NCBI RefSeq assembly: GCF_030463565.1
Contig: NC_134645.1
Location: 1,371,501-1,435,500 of the forward strand
Reading direction: 5' to 3'
DNA: 64,000 bases
DNA from: Pelecanus crispus
Taxonomy: Eukaryota; Chordata; Aves; Pelecaniformes; Pelecanidae
A model generated the notes under the pieces. The model was not told the origin of the DNA. It made no database searches and saw nothing but the letters and a program-made list of their open reading frames with translations. Every line of letters begins with the position of its first letter. The first letter of the stretch is position 1. The translations under genes were made by a program, and so were the position numbers. This document shows positions 1 through 25,963 of the stretch, piece by piece.

Positions 1-1352
1 AGACTTTATGTTGAAGACGCATTTGTCTTCTTAATCAGATGGTTTATATCTGCCAGGAATGTATTTAATATAATGTCAAACATAATTTAGATGAGAAGCA
101 AAAGTACTGTTTGGTGTCATTTTCTGCCAAGCATTATTACTGAGAGGGAAGCACGGCAAGCCAAGCTTAAACAGAGCCTTTAAGCAATAACAAGCCGATT
201 CGTCTGTTTATTTTGGCTTGATGTTCTTCCCTTGGTTACAAAGCTGTTGTAAGCATGTGCTGAATAATAGCTATTTAAAAACTATGCTAGATGGGGACTA
301 TCAGGTTAGAGGATCAGATCAGAGCATCTAAAGGCCTCAGTAAGGTTGACAGCATCATTGTTGTGCTTTATGGGCAGGGGTAAAGGAGACTTCTTGTTCC
401 AGCCATATAGGTGGCATATGCAGGTTGAGACAGGAAAGCCACAGAGCTCTCAGGCGTCAGATTTTCTGTGATAATAGCTGGTATCTGTCTCTAGAGCTGG
501 CAGGGAAATGCAAATTGTTCTTTCTGAAAATGTCAAAAAACTTCTGACCCCTCTGTCTGGTGATTGAGAAGGAGCAGTTTTGCAACTTTTATTTTTATGT
601 AAAATGTTTTAGTTTTATTTTTCAAAAAAACCCCACCACTACCTTCTCAAAAAAATTGCTGCTATTTCTAAATGCATAGTTTGTCCCTGTATATTATTTA
701 AGTGGCCAAGTACAATAGAACTTACTATCATTATTAACCCCTAGGTTTGATTGTTTACGGGCGGGGGGGCAGGGGCGGAACAGAAACAAAACTGAACTGG
801 ATGCAAAGATTTATCCCTCTGCTTTGGCACAAGGGGCTGCCTGCCGCAGTGCGTGGAGCCTGGCGTGACTGTGAAAACACAGGCGCTGTTCCAACACCAG
901 CCGGGAAACAATCGGAAGTGCAGTGTGCTTCAGTTGCCCCTCAGTACAAGGCGGGTGGGGAAAGATGCTTGTTTCCACGGTAAATTGTTGTGACCTCGAC
1001 CGTGGAAAAGCGCTTGTATGAAGAGCGTTTTATTATTAAGCTGGGCCAATCACGTTACTTGTATTTTGTTCCTGTTAACCACCTGTGCTACAGAATATTC
1101 GCTCTGAAGGGTGAATCTAATAGATTTAGAGTGCAAATCTAAGTGTGTGACTGTAATAAACCCAGTGTGTTTGCTGATGACGGTTGCACTGATAGAAGTA
1201 ACCTTGAGGTCTTTACCATGTCCTGTAAATTAGGAATTAGGACATGGATCTCCACTGAGCTTTTTTTTAAGTGATTGATGTACATGAATGGAAAGGTAGC
1301 TTATGGAAGAGGGAGAGCAAGCATTCAAACATTTGTCTCTTTTTCTGGCAGG
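1..1352. other. Region upstream of the GZF1-like gene; no gene recognised
   Basis: I see no coding exon here. The GZF1-like coding exon begins after a splice acceptor at 1350-1351, so at least the end of this stretch is intron on the plus strand. The first, non-coding exon and promoter presumably lie farther left or outside the window. A short G-rich patch near 757-780 is the only compositional feature; it is too small to call a CpG island. An open frame at 747-983 has no recognisable similarity. Confidence 0.5.
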
Positions 1353-8521
<7,169 letters not shown>

Positions 8522-8880
8522 CGTCAGTTATTGGCAGAAAAGCGCCGTCTCTTTGGGTCATAACAGGCTGGATCGCCCGAAACTTGCGTTGCGGCCGCCC
8601 CGTGGAGCTCTGCAGCACAGTGTCGTCTTTAGGTAGGTGAGCTGGAGTCACGGGCGTGCGGAATTCCTGTTAAAAAAGTGGTTTATGCCGGTTAGATTTT
8701 TAGATCCCTACAGAGTTTTTATTTTTTACAAAGCCTTGGAGACATCGTAGAGGGTCTCTGCTTGGGAAAGCGGCGTGTACGGGGTTGTGTGCGGGTGTGG
8801 TGCTGTGGATGTAAGTTATTCCTTTTTTTTTTGTTTGTTTGGTTTGGTTTTAATAAAGATGCGCTCGCAATATAAGCGGC
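8522..8880 (+). other. Probable 3' UTR of the GZF1-like gene, polyA signal at 8852
   Basis: After the TAA at 8519-8521 comes non-coding sequence with an AATAAA at 8852-8857, following a T-rich stretch. The next CpG-rich promoter starts about 100 bases later. The two genes are therefore packed head to tail. Confidence 0.5.
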
Positions 8881-8974
8881 CACCCATCCCGTAGCTGATT
8901 AATTTGCCTAGATTTGACTGCAGAAAACTTTGTTCATTTGGGTAGCGTAAAAGCGGGGAGGCCGCGCCGGTTGG

Positions 8975-9170
8975 GCCGCGCTGCCTAGCAACGCCTGTCG
9001 CGCCGCCTGGCGTCACTTCCTGCGCGTCGCGGCCGCGCCTGCGCCGTTGTCCGCCCGCGGCCGTTGTCAGGGCGAGGGGCGGGGCTTCTGCCGGTAGCGC
9101 TTCCGGCCGCCGCCCGCAGGCTCTGGGGCGAGGAGCGGCCCGGCTCGGCTGCGGGGCTGCCCGGTGAGTG
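8975..9170 (+). promoter_or_regulatory. GZF1: CpG-island promoter and non-coding exon 1 of GZF1
   Basis: Dense CpG from about 8960. It contains a GC box (ggggcggggc near 9078), an NRF1-like gcgcctgcgcc near 9035, an ETS-type cttccgg near 9100, and an RFX X-box-like gctgcctagcaac at 8980-8992. A consensus donor (cccg|gtgagt) at 9163/9164 ends a presumed untranslated exon, which would splice to the acceptor at 13236-13237, 11 bases before the GZF1 ATG. CpG density stays high to about 9650. The factor sites are pattern matches only; the transcription start is inferred. Confidence 0.65.
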
Positions 9171-10164
9171 CGGGGGCGGGAGGGGCCGTTCCCCCTCGCG
9201 GGGCAGCCGGCCCTAAGCGGGGAGGCGGTGGTGGGTCTGGCCCCGGCCCCGCCGCGGCCTTGCTGCGTCCCTCAGCCGCTGGCCCTTGCCCTCACAGCCG
9301 GCTGGCCGCTGTGGCCCTCAGCCCGTTGCTGCTCTCCGCCCGGCCCTCGCCGCGGGGAGGTGGCGGGACGTGCTCCCGTGTGATCCGCGGCCCTTTCTGA
9401 AGGGGAGAGGAAGCGGGGGGGGCTCCCCTCAGCAGGGAGGTCACGGCCTGGCCTGGGTGCGGGCAGCCAGCTGGGCACCCTCCCCCTGTCACCCTTCGGG
9501 GGCTGCCGCCCTCTCTTGCGGCCGGGTCGAGGTGTGCGTGTGGGCTGCGGCCGGTCCCCAGGCCCACCTTCGGGTCGCTGTGGCGAGGAGGGGAGGCCGA
9601 GGGTGAAGCCTGCTGAGGAGGAGGGCGACCGGCTGCGTCACGCGAGCTGTGGGGAAGCGCGTGGCGATGTGCCATCCTCCTTCCGTGCAGGAGCCTCCTG
9701 GCCTGGGCTGGGGTCAGCGCACGTCTCTGAGTGCCCCTGCGCTCTCACAGGGGCTGCAGGGTCTTCGTGGGGTGCTCTCACCGGTCACAAAAGGTGGGGC
9801 TGGGTGTTTGCCGCAGCCTGTTAACTTCTGCTGCAGCCCTGTGGAGCGTGCCTGTTGTTGTGGTGCTGGTATTGCAGCTTCCATAGTTGGAGCAAGCCTA
9901 AATGAGGCAGGTCGGTGCGTAGCAGTAATGTCTCTTACTAGACTCTGTGGAGTTGGTGCAGAAAAACAGACAAGCTCGTGGGTTCACAGTCTGTTAAATC
10001 TACCTGGCTCTTTTCCCTCTTTTCAGCTAGTTTTGCCTCTGGATGGGGACACATTCATGGCGTATGATGGCTGACTGCATGCAAGTGTTGCTTTTATTTG
10101 AATCTCGGTCCTACAGGCTAGACCTAGTGAGCAGGCTCAGTCTGCAGGTTTTCAGGTCTTGTTC

Positions 10165-10403
10165 TTGGTTTAGTGGGCATGGTGGTGTTGGGTTGATGGT
10201 TGGACTGATGATCTTAGAGATCCTTTCCAACCTTAATGATTCCTAGTTTTTACTTTCATTAAAAAATAATCCAGCCACCAAGCCAAGAAACATGAAATTA
10301 TTACTCTCCCCTGAACTGGTTTAGTGTGGACTTGGCCGTGTTAGGTTAATGGTTGGACTGGATGATCTTCAAGGTCTTTTCCAACCTAAATGATTCTATG
10401 AAT
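10165..10403 (+). mobile_element. CR1 LINE 3' end, double-tail form
   Basis: Contains two successive CR1-type ends: one finishing ttccaaccttaatgattcc near 10243, a spacer (tccagccaccaagcc), then a second ending ttccaacctaaatgattct near 10395. It is 5'-truncated, as usual for CR1. Confidence 0.8.
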
Positions 10404-11485
10404 ATATCATACTTCTGTTGAAGATGTCGTGCCAGCCCAGTGCTCGGCAGCTCCGTGCACTTGCCGCAGGAGCGGCAGTGAAAACCCTTCATAGCACAAT
10501 GCGTCTTACTGTACGTGTTGGAATAACACTCCTCCTCTGAACAAATTCCAAACCAGTGGAAGGCTGGCGATGAGAGCGAGCGATGTGTTTTCACAGTGGC
10601 TTTTGATTCTGCAAATACTATGGTGGGAAGAACAGGAGGTTTCTGCTTTGCAGCCTTAAGAAAAGAGGAATTGGCGCAACATGTCTGTTAACACACGCAT
10701 CTGTGGTCAGCTTCTGAAACGAGCAGCTCGCCGAGTACAGTTAGGAGCTCGTTCACCCCAGCAGAAGAAGTTTGTGGTTTGGGTTCTTGTTTCCTGCTGG
10801 GGATCGCCGTTGTCTACATGCGACCACAGCTTTTGCTGTGTGCTCAGATGGGAAATAGATGGACAGGTGTGAAATAACACGATAAGTAGTTTGAAAATAA
10901 TTGCACTGGGAGCGGGGAAAGTTACATTTTTATATCATCGATTATTTCAGATAAAGCATTCAGTGAGTTTTTGTTTAATTCATTCTCAAATACTTGGAGT
11001 GCCAGTCTGTCATATAACTGGGAGGAAAAAAAATTGCAGAGTATGGAGAAAGGGAAGCACAGTTTAAACATCGTCTTTTATGCTTATTTATAAGAGTCAG
11101 CCTTTCAGTCAGGAGTCAAATCACGTCATTCACATTGATGTAAAATTTCTATCAAAACTAAAGTGTAGCATTGGGGTTTGCTTGTAAAAGTGGACGATGT
11201 TTTGAGATGCTTGTTCAGCTCTGAGCTGGCACAGGCGATTCTTTATCCCCTTCCTGGGTCTTTTGTTTTAGGCCTGGTAAGTGTAACTCAGTAACAGTGG
11301 GTTTTAGGTATTTGTTAGAATAAAGTCAATGGAACTATTGAAATCTTAATGGTAAGCCTACTGAGCTCACAGTTCAAAGCCTAGGAAATAGGAAAGGTTT
11401 GGTTCTGAGGACAGTCTTTTTCTGTGGAATCTAAGGTAGGGGTTTGGGTACCTGTGGTGGATTGTTTTTCCCTGTTCTCCCGCTT

Positions 11486-11795
11486 ATAGAATCATAGAAT
11501 CGTTTAGGTTGGAAAAGCCCTTTAAGATCATCCAGACCAACCATTAACCTACACTACCAAGTCCACACTAAGCCAATCAAGGGTAGACCAGACTGAACCA
11601 TGTCCCAAAGTGCCACCTCTGCCCGTTTTTTGAACACTTTCCAGGGATGGGGACTCCACCACCTCTCTGGGCAGCCTGTTCCAATTCTTGACTACCCTTT
11701 CCGTGAAGAAATTTCTCTTAATTTCCAACCTAAACCTCCCCTGGCGCAGCTTAAGCCCATTTCCTCTCGTCCTATCCGCTTGCTTGTTGCCTGAG
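11486..11795 (-). mobile_element. CR1 LINE 3' end, reverse orientation
   Basis: Begins with the reverse complement of the CR1 tail (atagaatcatagaatcg), then the reverse of the conserved 3' region (cacctctctgggcagcctgttcc). It runs straight from tail into body, without the internal second tail seen in the other copies. Confidence 0.85.
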
Positions 11796-13248
11796 GTTGG
11801 GGAAATGATTCCGCTTCCCCTGGGTCTTGTCTGCCTTATCTGTAAACTCCTTAGGGCAGGGGCTCCCTGTGGCTTTTTACCTTGTGCAGTATCGAGTCCA
11901 CAAAGCATTCATTTTACATGGCTGCTAATAATCTCCGTGAATCTGTGTATTTTGTGGCTCTCCATTTTACAGTTTCTTGAAAATATTTTATCCAAACTGA
12001 TTTAACAGAAAATTGTATTGGGATACGAGTCTAACTTTTGGTTTGTTGAAATGGGTATGGACTAAAATTTGAGTTTATAGCTCTATGGGAAGAGAAGGAG
12101 TATCTCTTTCTGATGCTATGAATATTATTCTTGTGTCTCTCATGCTCAATATGGCTTCCTTGCTGTTATATTAATATGAATTTTGTTCCATTTGTACACT
12201 TTTTTTTTTTAATTTATCTTTCTGAGCAAGATTTTTAGCATCTCGTGTATAAAAGGCTGCAAGTCTACTGTACCCGAGCATGTACAGAGAAAAGAAACCT
12301 TAGTTAACTTTTAGGAAGTGGAAAGAAATTCTTCAGATTCAAAATGCGTGCGTGCATAGTCGTTAGGAACACAGTGAAACTCAGTTGCAGGGGGGTTGTT
12401 GCTCAGAGCGTCTTCAAAGTTCACAGAAATGTTGGTTGTTCTGGGATTAAACATTTTTTGAACAAAAAATCAGGTTTTTTGAGAACTTTGGAGCAGCTTA
12501 AAACATCATTTGGAAATGCGACATAAACGGTAGCGGAGATGGTGAAGCCCTTGTAAGGCTACAAATGGGCATGCAAAGTTTAGAGGCTGTAAGTCCATTT
12601 TGAGTGATGAATTTTTTTGAAAAAGAAAACACTTTGAGGAAGTTTTATGATGTCTTAGGTTTACATGGTTCTGCAGTCTCCGATGCTTTGGCCAGTGTAA
12701 AGCATTTGGAATTTTATCTGAGTCTCGTTTAAAAGCCTTATCTCAAACGCCTGTTTAAGGAAGTGTTTGTTTAGGATTGCAGTTAACTTTTACTTAATCT
12801 TACCTTTCTCTTATTGCCCGATTAGGAGGGAGAATAATTTCTTAATTCCACACGCCTTCAAGAGAACATTTCTTTTGATCTCCCTCTGTTTGCTTTGTCC
12901 CTATTACAGGTTCTAATAGTCTCTGGTATTTCAGGTAAAATGACACTTGAGATTTAAACTTAAATTAACTTCAGAGAAATCTCTGTGTATGACTGGCAGC
13001 ATGGTTTTAGATATGACTGCTTAGGATGACACTTTTGGATATCTGCGCTCCTAGCCAGACTTTTCACAGTGCTCCTTGGAAAGTCTGGTCTCTTCAGATT
13101 TAAGCACTTAGGGTGCTTGAGCTTAAGCGAAGCACTCTCAAAAGTCAGGACGTGACTTTTGGCCGCTGAAATCTTCTGAGTTTTGTTAGCTTCCGTGCAA
13201 ATAGCTAACGCGCAATGTTGTTAACAGCTTTTTGCAGAGAGAAGAAAG

Positions 13249-20354
<7,106 letters not shown>

Positions 20355-22560
20355 TTCAGTATTTACAAATCCAGCTGAAGCTGCGCCCGTTGTGTAGTCC
20401 TTTGACTTTGCCAATAACCCGCTGAGGGAACTGGGGGAAGCTATTACAAAGAAGCAGGGCTAGCGGTGAAAGACATGCACTGGATTTCCAGAATTTCCTC
20501 AGAAAAAAAAAATGCATTATCCGCCTACAGCGTGTACAGCTCCATCTCCTGAGGGTAGGGCAGAGTAACGCCACAACGGCGTGGGGGAAAGGAGGCAGAA
20601 ATCCCAGGAAGTTTTATTCCCTACAAATAAAGAGGCTGTAGTTCAGCTTGTTGGCTCTAGCAGGCCTGCAGCGCGCGTCGGTACCTATATTCAGATAGGT
20701 TATAAAGACGGTGCGGGTTTGATTTCCAGTCGATCTGATGACATGCGTACAATCAAGAGAAATGACGTCGTGTTTCTCAGCCTAGTAGCTTAGTGAAACG
20801 AATTGCGTTTTCCCTAGTGGAAATTCGTACATAAAATGAAGTTTTACTAAATTGCTTTTCAGGAAATGTTGGTTTCTCTCTGCTTTTGCCAAAGATCCAG
20901 CCAGTGAGCCAGCTCGCTCCTTGGGAAGAGGAGTGGGAGCAAGCTTCAGGAAGACGTAGAGTTTTCATTCCAGGAGTTTCAATTCTCTAGTTGCAAAATG
21001 GGCAAGCGGGAGCCGAGTGCTGTGGCCGTACAGGTGGCGGTGGTGGTATTTTTACATTTTGGCGAGACCCAGTGCTGTTTGACACTTGCATTCGGTCAGT
21101 ATTCACCTTCCAGCTGCTCCAGCTTGCATGTAACTTGGCAGTTAAGAGACGAAAACATCTCTTGTAAAAATGTCTCTGAAAAGTCATATTTCAGCTGTGC
21201 TGGGGAAGTGAGGGTAGAGCCACAGCTTATTGCAATTTGCCCGTGAACTTCTAAACCGTTTTCTGCTGCTCCAGATAGGGCAGCAGTGCTCTTCTCTCCA
21301 CCACCACTGAAATGTCACCGTTGCTCTGAACTGCAGCCCTACTTTTAAATTAAGTAATACTCCGGTGGGAAAAGTTACTGTTTTGCTGGCGAGCTGCTAG
21401 AGCTGATTCCACCAGTGCAAGAGCCTGCAGAGGTAAATTCAGTCACAAACGGGAGGCAGGCGGGGTTCGTGCGACTAAAGGGATAAAAAGATGCAAATAA
21501 GTGAAAAACAGGCTGGGCCCTTCAAGGGATTTAGGCCTTTATTTCACGCACTGTGAATACTTTGTCTGTGAGACTGCGTTGGAGCCTGGCCGGCAGTTCT
21601 AGGCTAGTGTCTAACTTCCCCCAGCGTGGCGTTAAGAGGCAGGCCTTAAGAATGTAAGCGATGAATAAACTTAAAGAGTTCAGAGGCTTTTCCCAATTCG
21701 CATCTGCTGCTAAATTTTAGTAGAACAGCCCTGGCACCGCGCCTTTTTTTTTTTTTTTTTTGTTAGTTTTAACTAAGGCAAGGTGACAAAGTCAGCAGAG
21801 GGCCCAAGGGTCCCAAGCGTGACTTCCCTTCAGCCCAAAGCGCAGCCTCACGCAGCCGCCCCTAGCACCGCTTCTAGCAGGGCAGTTTCCTTCAGGTCTC
21901 CTCCCCTTCCCCAGGGAATACGGCCCCTGTTCTCCCCGCTCACGGCCAGCAGCTGGGAAAGCTGTTGCACAGGCAAACCCGAGCTTCTGTCCAGGGTTAA
22001 GCGTTTTCGGAAGCTCAGGCGCCTTTGCTGACACCCGAAGCTGAACTGGAAGGAGAAAGTTCCTTCCGCTGACCTCGCGTCAGCCTCACAGGAGTACCTG
22101 GGAGGGTTTTCCCTGGGCAGGGAAGGAACCTTTGGAATAGTTGGCGCTGACAAAGAAACATCTGACCGGGATGGCTCTGGGTTTTGGGAGCGGCCGTAAA
22201 TCAACAGCAGCTCGGTGGTGCGGTTAACACTGCCAATGCGGGACCAGATTCCCAGTGCCACCATGTACAAATCTGGAGCTTTTTCTCATTCCTTTTCCCG
22301 TTTTGCATTTCTGTTGTGTGGTGGGTTTGGTTTTTTTTTTTTTTAATATATTTCCACAGAAACTTTTCTCAGCTGAAGCTGTGAGAACAAACTTTCTGAA
22401 AGATTGCGGTAGCGTCAAGGTAAGCACAATCACGCCTGGTCAGGGCCCGTTCTAAGGCTTAGGGGTTGGCAAAGCAATAACGATACCCAAACCGCGGCAC
22501 AGAGCTATTTTTGAACCTTAAAGGGACATCCGACGCGTTACCACGGAATCATAACTTAAA
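20355..22560. other. GZF1 3' UTR and intergenic sequence
   Basis: The GZF1 stop is at 20352-20354. The first AATAAA on the plus strand is at 20626-20631 (another is near 21664), so the 3' UTR could be as short as about 300 nt. T runs lie near 21746 and 22331. No other gene was recognised; the end of the UTR is not fixed. Confidence 0.4.
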
Positions 22561-25500
22561 TCTATAGAATTTTTTTTTAAAAGAGAACGTTTCCGAGAGG
22601 TTATATTTGAAATATTTATTCAAGCACGATGTTCCTGTTGAAGCTTAGGATTCCCAATGACCGATGTAAAGCGTTTGTAGATATAATATTTAAAGACTGA
22701 GCGTTAGGACCTGTAGCCAGGGAAACTTTTGTACTCCAGGAATGTACGGGAGTGAGTTAACTCATATGAACTGTTCTTATTAAAATATTAAAATCCTAAG
22801 ACCGACCCCTCCAGTGACTCGCTGACCCTATCGAACATGCTGGGAATGCGCCAAGCGCGGGGTACGCCCTCCCGCCGCTCCGCTGCAGGGCTGAAGCTGG
22901 GGGGTGCCGCTCCTCTTCCTCAGGCCCTGCCAGAGCACGGTGACAGCCCGCGCTACGCCTTGCCTTTCCGCGCATCGGGATGGGTTTCTCGGAGCTTACC
23001 TCGCACTTCAGAAACACGCCTGAAAAAAACAGGAAGCGCGACACTTCGGGACATTCCCGTTTCCTACAGGTAACACGTGGTACCCCAGGCAATTAAGCGG
23101 TGTGACGGTCACTCTAAAACCTTTAGCCTGTGCTTTCCTGTACGAGCGTTCACCCTTAACAGGTCGCCGACCTCACAAGGGCGGCGCCGCGCACGCTGGC
23201 TTTTATCGCCACACCCCGCGGCTTTACCGCAGGCTCCAGCATTTTCCAGGAAAAGAACATTTTACCGCTACTTAACATTCATGATTTTCACTTTATTAAT
23301 GTACAGATTCACACAGAACATTATATTCTTGCTAAGGCCGTTTCACTCAGAATTTTTTAGAGTACAGAGTTGTGTACTGGGGCGGGGGGAATACAGCAGT
23401 GGCAGATTGTCATTTTAGAACTGTCACAATTTACCACGGATACACCGGAGGACATGCTGCAGCCTACGTACACAGAACTAATGTTTGTATTTTAATGATA
23501 TTACTCCAGAGCGCAGCAACAGACCACGCAACCCCACAGGTACGGTCTTCTGCTCCACCAGCTCCCTGCGCGTTTTATCACAACTGCGTATAATACTGAC
23601 AACTGGGAAAGCGAGCAAACGAAAAAAGAAAGGTGGAAAACGCTCGCCTCGGTTCTGCGTGACGCCAGGAAAAGTAAAACTCGCAGCCTGTGCCTCGGCA
23701 CCCCTCACCAAGGCTCCAAAGGTGCTGGACAGCAGTCAAGACAAACCCGTCAATACGATGGGTCTAAGGAAACAGGTAAATTAACCAAAAATGGTTCCAA
23801 CCCCATCCTCCTAACGTGGGTAAGCTCACAGCACTTACATCTTTGGGCCCTCTTGTCCAAAACGAGAGCGAATCTGCAGCTAAGCCAGCTTCAGCGAGGA
23901 GATCATCCACCTACCACATTAACCGCGTCCTAAGCCCAGTATTTTCTCTGCCCAGTGGAGGTGACGCAAGCACGCGAAGGACTCCGGTGCCGGAATGCGA
24001 AGCCTGGGAAAACGTCCGTCAGTCCTCGTTTCTGGTGAGCTGAGGCGTGCAGCCGTCTCTCGGAGCGTCTCGGGACCGCACGCTAAACGGAATGGGAAGT
24101 ATTTCTCTGCCAAGTTTGCGGAAAAACACACACGACATGTGGCGGCCTAGGTTTAAGTGAGGGGTTTGATGCGGACAGAGGTTGATGGTGAGCGGTAGCC
24201 TTAAAAACCTGTCTGGGGAGTGAAGAAACTGAAGCTGCTTGGAAGAAAGAGCATCAGCCAGCCAGGCTTTTTTAACACACTCACCTTGCCGGTTCTGCAC
24301 AGCTCATGGGTCTTTTCTATCAAGTTAGACCTTTCTGTGCGTCCTACAGAAATTACGTGACCAGTGAGATCAGCCAGGAAAACAGCAACGAAAAAAAATG
24401 TGGCATGTACCAGGAGCCTTTTTTGGTTTTCTTTTTCCTAAGTCAGTGGTAGAGATGAAAGTACCGCTCTAACAGAAGTAAACCCCTTAGACCAATAAGC
24501 CAAAATGTCTTCGACTCAAATACCTGTATTAAAACCGAAGCGTGAAAGCCAGCGTTTTGGCTGCCAGAATACGAGCAGAGACGACCGCTTCATCAAGAGA
24601 AACAACAGGCAGAGACCACGCTGCGCCCGCCGAAGCCGCCATGATATTCCTGCTCTAGCTGTGGATGAGGGCCCTGCTTCAACAGCAGCTGTGCCAAAGC
24701 AATTAATTATTTTGTCATTCTTGACAAGTGGGTAGTGCAGCTGAAAATCCCTTCACTGCAGAGAAATACTTGCATGTCAAATTGCATAGGGCTCCCAAGT
24801 CCTTCTTAATAAATACACGTAAAATAATAGGTACCTTAATAATCTGTAGTCAAACGAAGCATCGCACAAAGAGCCTGGGTCACAGCCATTTTAAAACATG
24901 CTTCTAAAACCACCGCAGGCATTTTCAAACGCGTCTACCCCTTTCCCAAAGCAAGCTCCGTTCAGCCGTCACCCGGACAACTAAAACAAGGTTTCTGCCT
25001 AACGTCAATGTCTCGGCCAACACCTCTGCACGTCACAACAGCAAAGAGGTCAGAAACGAACGGGCGCTGCCCGGCACACACAAGCAGTGGAGACAGCAGC
25101 GGGAGTTCGTGGAAACGAAAAGTTAGAAAAATAGATTATTACTCGGGTCAGGTCATCTTGGGGTAGGAGGGATGGGGTGCATCACGAAATAAAAGTGGAA
25201 AAATAGATCCAAGAAAATATAGAAGACCCTTACCTATTTTATATTTAGCTCTGAAATACAAAATACACCGTGAACTAGGTCTACTTGCGCCGCCTGGCCG
25301 GAGGGCTGCCACCAACCTAAGCACTCCTGTCCCCTCGCACGACGAGGTCAGGGTGGGTTCTGTGTTTAGACGTGCACACATGTATCTGTATAGGATGTAT
25401 ACACACACGTGCATACTGTGCCTACGAGTCACAAAGCCTTTCACTAGCACCGTTAAAAAACAGCTCAATCATTTAAAAAAAAACAAAACAAACCCAAACA

Positions 25501-25963
25501 CAAGGTCCAAGTGTTATCTGACAGAGGTCCATTTAGAAACAGAAAACGGCAACAACACAGCAACAGATCAGAAGCAATTATTTGCACTGTACTGGCACGG
25601 ACAAAGTATTTACATGCTGGAATCGATGGTACAGAGCCTTAAGACAGAACAGCACGGGGGGAAAAAGAAAAAAAAAAAAGTAGTAGTTTTGCAAGTGCAG
25701 CCTTTGGGTTCACGGCTAACAAAACCAAGGCAGGGTTTCTGCCAGAAGCGCTTCATTCGCCTCAAAGCTCTGCCAGCGCTACCCGGAGCATCGCTTCTCA
25801 TCTACCCCTGTTGTCACGACAAAGAGCAGGACACTAAAGAAACACACAAGTCATCGGATTCGTAAGCAACAAAATGAAGCCGGGCGTCGTATCCCGTGGT
25901 GGTCCTTGGCTGGAACGCAAGAACAGGTTACGTGGGCTGCGTGCCACAGGTACCACGAGCGAG
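22561..25963 (-). other. NAPB: Probable NAPB 3' UTR region
   Basis: Sequence following the NAPB stop on the minus strand. Minus-strand AATAAA motifs occur at 23292-23297 and 22615-22620, which would give a 3' UTR of roughly 2.7 or 3.3 kb. I see no coding potential. Which signal is used cannot be told from sequence alone. Confidence 0.35.

Larger units (their letters stand above)
9164..13237 (+). other. GZF1: Intron 1 of GZF1
   Basis: About 4 kb between the non-coding exon and the first coding exon. The 5' 0.5 kb is still CpG-rich. It holds two CR1 copies (listed separately). I see no conserved coding segment; the several GC-rich open frames at 9164-9824 overlap on both strands and look like composition artefacts. 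Confidence 0.55.

Noticed and set aside
1275-1352. Upstream in-frame ATG at 1275 as the start of the GZF1-like protein
   Set aside because: The codons before 1353 are followed by a good pyrimidine tract and AG at 1350-1351, and the ATG at 1353 matches the GZF1 start exactly; 1275-1351 is most likely intron.
9164-9824. Several GC-rich open frames of 70-140 codons in the GZF1 CpG island
   Set aside because: Overlapping frames on both strands without similarity; this is promoter and intron 1.
11549-11908. Minus-strand frame of 119 codons with plausible-looking protein
   Set aside because: It is the CR1 3' body translated; the same peptide fragments recur in the other CR1 copies.
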